The notes under the pieces were generated by a model. It was given only the letters and a program-made list of their open reading frames with translations. It was not told the DNA's origin and made no database searches. A program made the translations under genes and the position numbers. 19,507 bases of DNA, from contig JAJYBE010000014.1 of NCBI GenBank assembly GCA_021779205.1, positions 1 to 19,507 on the forward strand, in the 5' to 3' direction. Positions 1-7,211 of this stretch are shown one piece after another. Numbering within the stretch: the stretch's first letter is position 1; each line of letters begins with the position of its first letter. The stretch comes from a bacterium (GTDB taxonomy: Bacteria > Patescibacteriota > Minisyncoccia > Moranbacterales > UBA2206).

Positions 1-1
1 T

Positions 2-2368
2 GAAGTGGATCTTTTGATGGCCGAAACCGGCAGGATGCAATTGAAAGGAAAGCAGCAGGAACTTAAGGAATTGGTGGACACCGATCCGGAACTGGGGGCT
101 TTGGTACAATACGAAAATCTGAAAAGCTATGCAGAACAACTACGCAATGAAAAATTCATCTGGACACCATCCAGAATGGAGCTTTTGGAAGAGACGGAAG
201 AAGCATCTCTTTCCGGACATCCAGTACTGCTTTCCGGAGAATCTGGAACAGGCAAAACAAGATTAGTGGAACAAGTGGCTTTGAAATTGACGGGCCAGAT
301 CAACAATGAAACGCCCGGCAAAGACGTCAGGTTTCAGGATTTGATCGCCAAACCGAAAATTTCTCCGGACGGAGGTACTTATTATGAATACAAAGAAATC
401 GGCGAAGCCGCCACCGGCAGATCTTCCACTTTGGATAAAGTTTCTCAACATGCAGGCAGAATCGTGGCTGATGACGAATTTAATCTCTTACCTGAAGCGG
501 AACAGACCGAGCGATTGGCCAGAATCGCCACATGGACGCCGGGCAAAAAGGTAAGAATGCCGGTCACTAACCAGGAAGTCAATATTGCCGACAATTTTCT
601 TTATTGCGCCATGGTAAACCTGGCTTCGGAACGATACACCCGAAAGAAAATTCCGCCAGAAGTTTTACGCAAGTTTGCCAAGGTTGACGTGGACTATCCG
701 ATACAGACCGAAGATGATCCGGAAATTTATGAAATGATGCTAGCGGCGATTATGGATGAGAACGGACGGATCAGAGTGCCCAAGGGAGATATCGATCCGA
801 AATATACATACGACCAAAAACCAAATATCATCGAGAGAGACGGCCAATCAATCAAGCAAACAATAGGGACTAGGGAGCTTATTATGCAGGAAGAAGATGA
901 AAACGGCCAAAAAATTATGGCTGGCGGATTTCTGTGGCGTCTTTCCAATGCTTTGAACGAAATCAATAAATCTTTTTCTCGCAAAGAAACGGTTTTGAAA
1001 TCAAAAGGCGAGGCACAATACCTGAAAGATATGATTATTGATATTGGAACCATTCTGGGCTGGATGAAAGAATATTCGACGGTAGGACGAAATAAAAACT
1101 TGGAAGTATTTTTCTGTGAAAAAATCCAAAAACAGTTTTTGGCACGCGAAGCCTACACGGCGGATGATCGAAAATTGGTCAAGGAGTTTTTGAAATATTA
1201 CGATATCGATGTCGATAAAAAACCGGAGGAACGGAAAACAAAAGAGTTTGAAATCATGACACTTCTGGAAATCGGGTTGCTTTCTCCGCGCGTGAGATAC
1301 GAGAAGGTGATTGCAGAGGAGCCGATTGTGACCGAAAGTTATTATATGACTCCTGAAGGCAAAAGAATCGAGTATAGAATTGAAAAATATCAGGAAGGGG
1401 ATCGTGAATTTTCTCCCGGACAAGTTTTTGTCAGGACAGATCCAGCGGGGAAAAGATACGCTGAGCAGTTTATGGGAGTCAGAAAGGACACCGGTGATCC
1501 TGTGATCAAGCCTTATAAGCAAGAAATAAAACCGCCAAAAGAAGAGACGAAAGCAGTAGCGCCTGTGGCCAAAGCCAGTTGGAAAAATCCGGAAACGCAA
1601 ATTGAGCAGGAATTGGAAATAGACTTCGAGAAGAATTTAGCCGAGCAAAAAACTTTTTATAAAAATCGATTGAATTTGGAAATAAACGAATCAGAGGCAA
1701 GAGCCGTCTGGAAGAAGAATTTTGCAGAAATTAGAGCGGAAATATCGAAGCTCGGCTATGATTCAATACTCATTGTTCCGGATAATTTGCCCGATGAGGA
1801 GGTTCTTAATCAAAAAATTATCGAGACAATGGAAGAAAACGTGGGTGGTACGAGGAAAAAAGTAGCCGCTACATGGCAAGGAAGCAATTTTCAAAACGGA
1901 GGATCGTTTGCTGGTGTAAGAAGCTCCTATTCACCCGAATACAAGATCGTCCTCACGCATTCCGTCAATGACCCGGAGGATCATCCGGTTCTCAAATGTA
2001 CCCGTAATAAAAACATTATGGATGTCACTAGTATGACCGAACAAGAGGTTGGGCGTAGAATTACCAATGGCGAAAAATTACCGGTCGATTGCGAAATTGA
2101 AATCGACGGGAAGAAAGTCAGAATTCAAGCTGAAGGCCAATCTTTGAAGGAATACATGATCCAACAAGCGATGCATTTCGAAAAAACCGGCCAACATCTG
2201 GATAGCAAAAGCAGTAGCTATGCTTGGCTTCTTAAGTCTTTTTCCGGTTCTCGTGTTGTGGGTTCGCGCTGGCTTCCGGGTGGTCGGCGGCTGGCTGTCA
2301 ATGCCAATGATGCTTCGTATCGGCATGGCTATCTTGGTCTCCGCCTCTCCCGTAGTTTCTCGAAATAA
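2..2368 (+). CDS. AAA+ (MoxR-like) ATPase with DGR-diversified C-terminal lectin-like domain; 5' partial
   Basis: Target protein of the DGR. The frame is open to the window edge, so the true start is probably upstream; GTG at 5 and ATG at 17 are only internal candidates. Residues are counted from the GTG. A charged helical N-terminus (about 1-55) precedes an AAA+ module: Walker A GESGTGKT (78-85), Walker B-like IVADDEFN (153-160), and a sensor-1/arginine-finger stretch with RKKIPPEVLRKF (213-224), as in MoxR-type ATPases. A long helical middle (about 330-640) follows. The last 40 or so residues end in YLGLRLSRS, resembling the C-type-lectin (FGE-like) fold of DGR targets, and are encoded by VR. 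There is no signal peptide, so the protein is probably cytoplasmic. The reading frame is intact through VR to TAA. Base composition is visibly more GC-rich than the genes to the right. AAA+ assignment is firm; the lectin fold is inferred from the DGR context and the final motif. Confidence 0.85.
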   Translation, partial: EVDLLMAETGRMQLKGKQQELKELVDTDPELGALVQYENLKSYAEQLRNEKFIWTPSRMELLEETEEASLSGHPVLLSGESGTGKTRLVEQVALKLTGQINNETPGKDVRFQDLIAKPKISPDGGTYYEYKEIGEAATGRSSTLDKVSQHAGRIVADDEFNLLPEAEQTERLARIATWTPGKKVRMPVTNQEVNIADNFLYCAMVNLASERYTRKKIPPEVLRKFAKVDVDYPIQTEDDPEIYEMMLAAIMDENGRIRVPKGDIDPKYTYDQKPNIIERDGQSIKQTIGTRELIMQEEDENGQKIMAGGFLWRLSNALNEINKSFSRKETVLKSKGEAQYLKDMIIDIGTILGWMKEYSTVGRNKNLEVFFCEKIQKQFLAREAYTADDRKLVKEFLKYYDIDVDKKPEERKTKEFEIMTLLEIGLLSPRVRYEKVIAEEPIVTESYYMTPEGKRIEYRIEKYQEGDREFSPGQVFVRTDPAGKRYAEQFMGVRKDTGDPVIKPYKQEIKPPKEETKAVAPVAKASWKNPETQIEQELEIDFEKNLAEQKTFYKNRLNLEINESEARAVWKKNFAEIRAEISKLGYDSILIVPDNLPDEEVLNQKIIETMEENVGGTRKKVAATWQGSNFQNGGSFAGVRSSYSPEYKIVLTHSVNDPEDHPVLKCTRNKNIMDVTSMTEQEVGRRITNGEKLPVDCEIEIDGKKVRIQAEGQSLKEYMIQQAMHFEKTGQHLDSKSSSYAWLLKSFSGSRVVGSRWLPGGRRLAVNANDASYRHGYLGLRLSRSFSK
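2242..2358 (+). repeat. DGR variable repeat (VR)
   Basis: The 3' end of the AAA+ target gene. It aligns without gaps to TR at a fixed offset of 387 bp: 100 of 117 positions are identical. Eleven of the 17 differences sit where TR has A (VR has G, C or T). In target codons these give N to G, N to R, N to L, D to G twice, Q to R and N to A. The other six (TR 2637, 2638, 2644, 2650, 2664, 2693) are at non-A bases. Bases 2296-2358 differ from TR at one position only and include the GC-rich block that would serve as the initiation-of-mutagenic-homing (IMH) region. Confidence 0.93.
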
Positions 2369-2628
2369 TTTTAACTTTGTAGTTTTTTTAATTTTCTTCT
2401 TTATTTAACTTTTTTAAAATTTGGGCTAGTACAATCGTTATTCTTGCAAAAAGAGAAGGTGATTTGCCCAAAACGGTTTCAAATACAAAAGACGTCTGAT
2501 CAAAAACAGGTGGTAGAGTTTGAAATTGCCAATGAGAAACTACAGATTCTCCCTAAGGCAATCGGGTTGCCTTGATAAATCGCGATGAGCGAATGAATTT
2601 TGGATAGGGAAAGCTATAAGAGGTGGGG
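2369..2628. other. DGR spacer between target gene and TR; possible RNA leader
   Basis: 260 bp with no convincing gene. The first 50 bp are T-rich after the target stop. The rest is more balanced in composition, and one frame near 2440-2500 reads like a short protein remnant, but nothing recognisable. In characterised DGRs the sequence upstream of TR is part of the structured RNA that primes cDNA synthesis; a role here is inferred from position only. Confidence 0.5.
2555..2573 (+). other. Perfect hairpin upstream of TR
   Basis: AAGGCAA, loop TCGGG, TTGCCTT: a 7-bp perfect stem with a 5-nt loop, 55 bp upstream of TR. It has no T-run after it, so it is not a typical terminator. It may be part of the TR RNA structure. 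Confidence 0.5.
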
Positions 2629-2745
2629 TTCCGGTTTCCGTGTCGTGAACTCGAACTGGAATCTGGATGATCGGCAGCTGAATGTCAATGCCGATGATGC
2701 TTCGTATCGGCATGGCTATCTTGGTCTCCGCCTCTCCCGTAGTTT
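2629..2745 (+). repeat. DGR template repeat (TR)
   Basis: Non-coding partner of VR, read on the same strand. In the target frame it contains four AAY codons (two AAC, two AAT) plus GAT, GAT and CAG, the codon style that adenine-directed mutagenesis exploits. It ends 13 bp before the stop codon of the oppositely oriented avd gene. Similarity to VR stops abruptly at 2745/2358, where VR continues CTCG and TR continues GACA, as expected for IMH versus IMH*. The open frame across 2600-3031 is incidental. Confidence 0.92.
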
Positions 2746-2758
2746 GACAGGAATCAAT

Positions 2759-3177
2759 CTATTTCTTTTTGGTCATATTCGCATTGTCTTTGTCTGCATA
2801 TTTTACGAAATCGGACCGCAAATACTTTATCCAACCGCCGAGCATTCTTCCGGCTTCCTGCAGATATTCTTCATTTTGAAGATACTGATTTTCATTGATA
2901 AAATCATTATCCAAAGCGAGGCGGAAAAGTATTTTCAGAACTTCTATTTTGGCGTTGGCCTTCAAGAGATATGCATCCTTGAAATTTTTCGGTTGTGCGT
3001 TCCCGAAGAGTGCCAATTCGATCGCTTCTAATATATTCGCTTCAATTTTCTCTCCCAGACTGTATCTTTCATGTTTGGGGAAAACCGAGATTGCTTTGTG
3101 GGCGTATTTGTAGAGATCGTAAAGTTTTTTGATTAATGATATTTCAATGGAGCTGAAATTTTTTTATTATTATTCAT
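2759..3177 (-). CDS. avd: Avd-like DGR accessory protein; 5' end out of frame
   Basis: Small, basic, helical protein of the Avd (accessory variability determinant, S23-like four-helix bundle) family, which binds the DGR reverse transcriptase and template RNA. The minus-strand frame is open from 3148 to TAG at 2759. It contains KHERYSLGEKIE, then LLKANAKIEVLKILFRLAL, then GRMLGGWIKYLRSDF, matching the usual Avd order. The natural N-terminus lies before the only in-frame TTG (3016). The ATG at 3175-3177 is out of frame, but one extra A in the A7 tract just after it would give a clean start, MNNNKKNFSS, running into the conserved helix IKKLYDLYKYAHK. Otherwise the gene would have to start at ATT (3148). 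Divergent from RT: the two ATGs abut in CATATG. Probably damaged, or a sequencing indel. Confidence 0.78.
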
Positions 3178-4200
3178 ATGAGTTTAGATTATGGTGAGTT
3201 AATTTGCGTAGAAAACCTTTTTCGATTATGGAGGACGTATAAAAAAGGCAAGAGCCAAAAGGCGGATGTGATCGAATTCGAGGGGCAGCTGGAGAACAAT
3301 CTTTTTAGTCTGCGCCGCAAACTGCAAAAAGGCGATTACGTTCATGATAAGTATCCATATTTCAGGATATCCGATCCGAAAAAAAGAGACATTTATAAAT
3401 CCACGGTCAGAGACAGAATAGTGCGCCAAGCCTTGTATGTTTACCTTTGCGAAATATATGAGCCTATTTCCATTAAATATTCTTTTTCTTCAAGGAAGGG
3501 GGCTCACAAGGGAGTCGCGACTTTGTTGAAGGTCGCAAAACATTTCAAAAAAGAGAAAAAACAGTGTCTTGCCGTAAAATGCGATATCTGAAAATATTTT
3601 GAAAATATAAATCACAAAATTCTTTTGGAAATTTTGAGAAAAATAATTCAAGACAAAGAAATCTTGAATCTTTTGGAAATAATAATAGGAAGCTTTCATG
3701 GAGAAACTGGCAAGGGAGTGCCGCTCGGCAATATAACCAGCCAAATCTTTGCCAACATATATATCTTCACGAACTGGACAATTTTGTTTCAAATGAGTTG
3801 AAAATAAACAACTATGTACGATACGATGACGACTTTATTATCCTAGGAAGCGACAAAGAAAAACTTTTTGTTGATATCCGTAAAATCAGATCATTTCTGA
3901 AAGAAAAATTATTGCTTGATTTGCCGGAGGAAAACACAACTTTTCGTAAACTTGCATGAGGAATTGATTTTTGCGGTTCTATAGTTTTGCCGAATGCCAT
4001 TTTGCTTAGAAATAAAACAAAGAGAAGGATGTTTGAAAAAAATAGAAATGAGCGCCAGAAAAATGAAAAGTGAAAAAATTTTAAACAATGAAATGCAAAA
4101 AACTATGGACTCGTATTTCGGGTTACTTTCTCATTGCAAGGTTTACAACCTCAAAACAAAAATAAAGAACAGGTATCTATATCGCGATATTGAAACTTGA
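3178..4200 (+). pseudogene. DGR-type reverse transcriptase, disrupted by two stops and two frameshifts
   Basis: Would copy TR RNA into A-mutagenised cDNA for transfer to VR. Frame 1 from ATG 3178 carries the N-terminal RT region (DPKKRDIYKSTVRDRIVRQA, then VKCDI) and reaches TGA at 3589, exactly where CDI-x-KYF is expected. Reading on gives GVPLGNITSQ (3715-3744), the DGR hallmark GxxxSQ in place of QGxxxSP. At (AT)4 (3757-3764) the frame shifts; two bases fewer would restore IYLHELDNF. The catalytic YDDD is at 3822-3833. A second TGA (3957) interrupts A-x-GIDFCGS. After TKRRMF a second shift occurs at A7 (4036-4042), and the last frame holds the typical C-terminus SYFGLLSHCKVYNLKTKIKN. Total length is about 340 codons, normal for the family. 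There is no maturase or endonuclease domain, so it is not a group II intron. Confidence 0.87.
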
Positions 4201-4345
4201 CATAATATCAAAAATATGCAAGGTTAGACAGTCATTGAATTAACAGATGATAAAGCTATTATTTAAAAATTTAAAGTCGACACGGACTAAAAACGAAAAA
4301 GGGAAGTGCCACAACGCTCCCATAAATCATTAGAGGAGGTTTATT

Positions 4346-4626
4346 ATGCCAACGAAAGAAGATATGGGGGTATGGCTGTATTTTTCTCAATAGTAAGTGC
4401 CATAATGATAGCGTATCCAACATGGAATTGGCTCACAGTAGCAGTTTCATTAGTTGTTTCATCTTTGTTTTTTCTCGGTTTTCTTTGGTTGGTGCTTAAA
4501 GTATTTATTGGTAAAGAAGGTATCTCTAATAGTGCTATTGGTCTGTTTATTTTTACCTGCGTAAGTTTTTGTGCAATATTTATAATGATCGAGGGTAAAA
4601 TTCTCAGTATAGTACATCATTGGTAA
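4346..4626 (+). CDS. Small three-helix membrane protein, frameshifted near its 5' end
   Basis: Function not recognised. An excellent Shine-Dalgarno, GAGGAGG (4333-4339), sits 6 bases before ATG 4346, but that frame stops after 14 codons (TAG at 4391). The long frame, open from GTG 4306 and with an ATG at 4372, encodes three hydrophobic segments (about VFFSIVSAIMIAYP, LTVAVSLVVSSLFFLGFLWL and IGLFIFTCVSFCAIFIM). One additional G in the G5 tract (4366-4370) would join the SD-driven start to this frame as MPTKEDMGGMAVFF. The original start is therefore most likely 4346, with a 1-bp deletion, a phase-variable tract or a sequence error. If the tract is real, translation must start weakly at 4372 or 4306. 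A terminator follows. Confidence 0.55.
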
Positions 4627-4647
4627 GTGGTGAGGTATTTTATCTTT

Positions 4648-4683
4648 AGAGTCTTTGGAATAATTTCCGAAGGCTCTTTTTTT
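4648..4683 (+). terminator. Rho-independent terminator after the small membrane protein
   Basis: 13-bp stem (4648-4660 with 4665-4677) containing two G-T wobbles, 4-nt loop, followed by a T-run to 4683. It separates the small membrane gene from the glycosidase-like gene. Confidence 0.8.
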
Positions 4684-4711
4684 GTTAAACCTTGTTTTTA
4701 TGTGTTATAAT
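4682..4711 (+). promoter_or_regulatory. Probable sigma-70 promoter for the glycosidase-like gene
   Basis: Perfect -10 TATAAT at 4706-4711, with TTGTTA (4682-4687) at an 18-base spacing as -35. The expected start of transcription is near 4718, giving a leader of about 23 bases before ATG 4741. Confidence 0.6.
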
Positions 4712-4740
4712 CTTAATGTTAATTCAATAAGTATAAATAT

Positions 4741-5991
4741 ATGTCTAATCCTTTTGAATTTAATCCGATATTGACGAGTAACAAAAAGGTGGAAGAACCT
4801 GTCGCTACTGAAAATAAGTCAGAAAAAAATGTGGAAAAAACAAAACCTTTTGATTTGGAATTTTATGTGACTGACCATAGTGCGGATAATGCTGATACGG
4901 GAAATCAGGAAAGGTTGAGGGAGCTTTATGAAGATGTCAAAAAGGATGGCATAAAATCAATTCGTTTTGATTATCGTTGGAATAAAATAGAAACTGAAAA
5001 AGGGGAATTTCAGGATGAATTGCTTGATAGATATGGCAAAGCAATTGAGGTTATGAATGAAGCAGGGCTTGAATCCCCAACGGTTGTGCTTTCCAGTATT
5101 CCTAATTGGGCATTGGAAATTTACAAAAAAGATAAGGAAAAGTTTTTTGATGAATATAGGAAATATGTTGAAGAGGTAAAGTCAAGTCTTACTAAATCTT
5201 ACGAAAAAACTGGGCAACTTGTTTTTAAGGTTCAAGTTTTAAATGAGCTTAATAATTCAGTTTACACCCCAATTGATGGACATGATGTATCTCGACTTTG
5301 TGATATAACTCGAGAGGTTTTGCATGACTATAATCCCGATGTTAAATTAATGGCAACAGCTTTTGCTGGTAATCTTCCGAAATTAGTTAAGGACTTAAGT
5401 TTTGGAAGAGTTAATCTTGGAACTCACATTGAGGAATATCTGAAACAATACAGGGATGTTTTGGAAAGTTTTGATATTATTGCAATTGATTATTATCCAG
5501 GCATGTGGCATGTGCCAATTGGTGAAGCTATGGAAAATAAAAAGGAAATTTTCAAGCAGTTGGGATTGCTTAAAAATACTATGGAAGAAGTTGCAAGTTG
5601 GGGCAAGGAATATGAATTGGGCGAAGTTGGAATACAAACAAATATGCCACTGATGGGGGATGAGCATAATCAGGATAGGCAGAGATATTTTTTCGATGTA
5701 TTTTTCAGAGAATTTAAACATATTCTCTTGGATTTTCAAAGAAGAGGAATAAAGCTGCCAACACGAATTGGCCTTTATCAAGCAATGGATGAGCCACCAA
5801 AAAATATGACTGGAAAAATATTAAGAAAAATAACACCATTTCCAGAGCATGATATGGGTATGCGAAAAGGTGATTCGTCTAGAAAGGAAATCTTGCAAGG
5901 AAATAGGCATTCGGATGAGGGTGAAGATAGGGGAGATTCCCAATTGAGCAAGATAATAAAGTACATAAATAGTCCCGTAAGGAATGGTTAG
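4741..5991 (+). CDS. Clan GH-A glycoside hydrolase-like protein (TIM barrel)
   Basis: Predicted retaining glycosidase of unknown substrate. A disordered, lysine/glutamate-rich N-terminus (1-37) leads to a barrel. SIRFDYRWNKIETEKGEF (73-90) is the early-strand motif common to GH5/GH39/GH42-type enzymes. The Asn-Glu pair in VLNELNN (N168-E169) fits the acid/base, and E295 in YELGEVGIQT fits the nucleophile. IIAIDYYPG (246-254) resembles a strand-6 region. The basic C-terminal tail after about 365 is low-complexity. There is no signal peptide, which is unusual for a polysaccharide-degrading enzyme and suggests intracellular oligosaccharide or glycolipid processing. ATG 4741 has no Shine-Dalgarno but lies just behind the TATAAT promoter. 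Monocistronic by appearance. Fold assignment is good; the exact family is not assigned. Confidence 0.75.
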   Translation: MSNPFEFNPILTSNKKVEEPVATENKSEKNVEKTKPFDLEFYVTDHSADNADTGNQERLRELYEDVKKDGIKSIRFDYRWNKIETEKGEFQDELLDRYGKAIEVMNEAGLESPTVVLSSIPNWALEIYKKDKEKFFDEYRKYVEEVKSSLTKSYEKTGQLVFKVQVLNELNNSVYTPIDGHDVSRLCDITREVLHDYNPDVKLMATAFAGNLPKLVKDLSFGRVNLGTHIEEYLKQYRDVLESFDIIAIDYYPGMWHVPIGEAMENKKEIFKQLGLLKNTMEEVASWGKEYELGEVGIQTNMPLMGDEHNQDRQRYFFDVFFREFKHILLDFQRRGIKLPTRIGLYQAMDEPPKNMTGKILRKITPFPEHDMGMRKGDSSRKEILQGNRHSDEGEDRGDSQLSKIIKYINSPVRNG

Positions 5992-6227
5992 ATTATTATA
6001 AAAATGTTTAAGCTGTTAAGGCTGGACTGTTTTCTGTTTGTTTTTGCGATTCTTTAATAAGAGTATTGCTACTTGAATTAATCTAAAATCAGCCCAAATT
6101 TATTTGTATAAGTTCTACGCTATGCTTTCAAAAACAAATTTTCTCCGATACAATTCATACTGTCATTGCAAGCTAATAATTTTAATTTACCTCGGGAGTG
6201 CAAGGCAGGGTGGACTTATGCAAAAAC
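5992..6227. other. AT-rich intergenic region without visible genes
   Basis: I see no ORF of credible coding character, no tRNA-like fold, and no strong terminator for the preceding gene. It is followed directly by the promoter of the secreted-protein gene. Confidence 0.6.
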
Positions 6228-6256
6228 TTGACATTTCTTCTAAAATAATTTACAAT
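6228..6256 (+). promoter_or_regulatory. Near-consensus sigma-70 promoter for the secreted protein
   Basis: -35 TTGACA (6228-6233), spacer of exactly 17 bases, -10 TACAAT (6251-6256). This is the closest match to consensus in the window. Transcription would start near 6263, leaving a leader of about 80 bases before ATG 6345. Confidence 0.82.
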
Positions 6257-6344
6257 TTTAACTCATAGTTCATTAAAAAAAGTCAGATAATCAGTTGGTG
6301 ATTTTTTGACAATAGCAAAATTTTTCCAAAAAAGGAGATTTTTT

Positions 6345-7190
6345 ATGAAAAAAAGAGAAATATTTTTTTTGTTGGTAATGGCATGTCTTTTTTCTCAAAT
6401 TTTTTTTGCGCCAAAAGTGATCGCCAAAAGCAAGGGCGATGACAACTTGTTTGAAAAAAGAATTGAGATTGTTAATGAATGGCTTGACAATTTCAATGAA
6501 GAGCTTGGCAAAATCGATAATGCCAAGTTGCAGGAAATTAGGGAATTTTTCAAAAATAAGGTGATTGTTGGTGCTCCACGATCTTGCGGAGTGGAAACTT
6601 TATCAAAAAATATGAATAAAGAAGAAAACTTGATTATCGTGCCGATACTTGCAGATGACATTGTTTTGAGTGATGATTGGAAAGATTTTTATCGTTCAAA
6701 ATTTGTCCTTGAATTTTCTCCAAAAGAGCGAATTTTACTTTTAAATTCGCGTATAAAATTTGGTAAAAAAAGCCAAGCATTGGCGCTGGCGCATGAGGGT
6801 TATAATGCGCTGGAGTCTATCATTGATTGTGGGGGTGAAAAACAGTGCGCGGAGTATTATACATTGATGGAAAAGGATGCGCAGATTTTTCAAAATGAGC
6901 TAATGAGAGCTTTGGGTGGTCGGCTTTATCAAAAGATTGTCAATGCCGAGGCGCAAAAAATTTATGCCGTGATGGAGAAAAAAAAGGATGATTTCGGATA
7001 TTTCATACCTAATCCGAAAAAATATAATCCTAAACTGGCAAAAATTTTTGGAAAGCCGGTATCAAAAGATGAGGAGGAATTTATTAGAATAAATGTTTGG
7101 GTGAATGCCATTTTTGTCGCTATTAAAAAAGAATTTAGCGATAATGTGACCGAGGAAGAAACATTATTTATAAAAAGTATTTATAAATAA
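6345..7190 (+). CDS. Secreted protein of unknown function with HE motif
   Basis: Function not recognised. ATG 6345 is preferred over the upstream in-frame start at 6306, because AAAGGAG (6331-6337) precedes it at a good distance and it opens a classic signal peptide: MKKRE, then a hydrophobic core FFLLVMACLFSQIFF, then a likely cleavage after VIA (about residue 27). The mature protein of about 255 residues is charged, with cysteines in RSCGVE, IIDCGG and KQCAEYY that could form disulfides. LALAHEGYNAL (H150-E151) followed about 25 residues later by an acidic helix EKDAQIFQNEL recalls a gluzincin-like arrangement. However, the second His of HExxH is absent, so metalloprotease activity is only a possibility. 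It has its own strong promoter and terminator, hence it is monocistronic. The strong Shine-Dalgarno is atypical for this window. Confidence 0.72.
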   Translation: MKKREIFFLLVMACLFSQIFFAPKVIAKSKGDDNLFEKRIEIVNEWLDNFNEELGKIDNAKLQEIREFFKNKVIVGAPRSCGVETLSKNMNKEENLIIVPILADDIVLSDDWKDFYRSKFVLEFSPKERILLLNSRIKFGKKSQALALAHEGYNALESIIDCGGEKQCAEYYTLMEKDAQIFQNELMRALGGRLYQKIVNAEAQKIYAVMEKKKDDFGYFIPNPKKYNPKLAKIFGKPVSKDEEEFIRINVWVNAIFVAIKKEFSDNVTEEETLFIKSIYK

Positions 7191-7211
7191 TGTTTTGCGG
7201 ATAATGGCCTG

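Noticed and set aside
1001..1600. 199-codon minus-strand frame inside the AAA+ gene
   Set aside because: Low-complexity antisense shadow of a gene with clear motifs in the plus frame; no start signal.
2600..3031. 143-codon plus-strand frame containing the TR and reading on across avd
   Set aside because: It is made of the template repeat plus the antisense of the conserved avd frame, with no start signal. TR is expected to be non-coding.
3589..4200. TGA as a sense codon (Gly or Trp, as in Absconditabacteria/Gracilibacteria) to explain the open RT frame, supported by all intact genes ending in TAA or TAG
   Set aside because: About 5,000 codons in the other long genes contain no internal TGA, which a recoding genome should show. 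The RT also needs two frameshifts that recoding would not fix. The lack of TGA stops in about 17 genes is weak evidence and fits AT-rich TAA preference.
3178..4200. Group II intron or retron reverse transcriptase
   Set aside because: No maturase or endonuclease region and no intron RNA ends are seen. The motif is GxxxSQ, and a TR/VR pair plus Avd are present, which define a DGR.
6345..7190. Calling the secreted protein a metalloprotease
   Set aside because: Only HE is present; the second metal-binding His of HExxH is missing, so the call is not justified.
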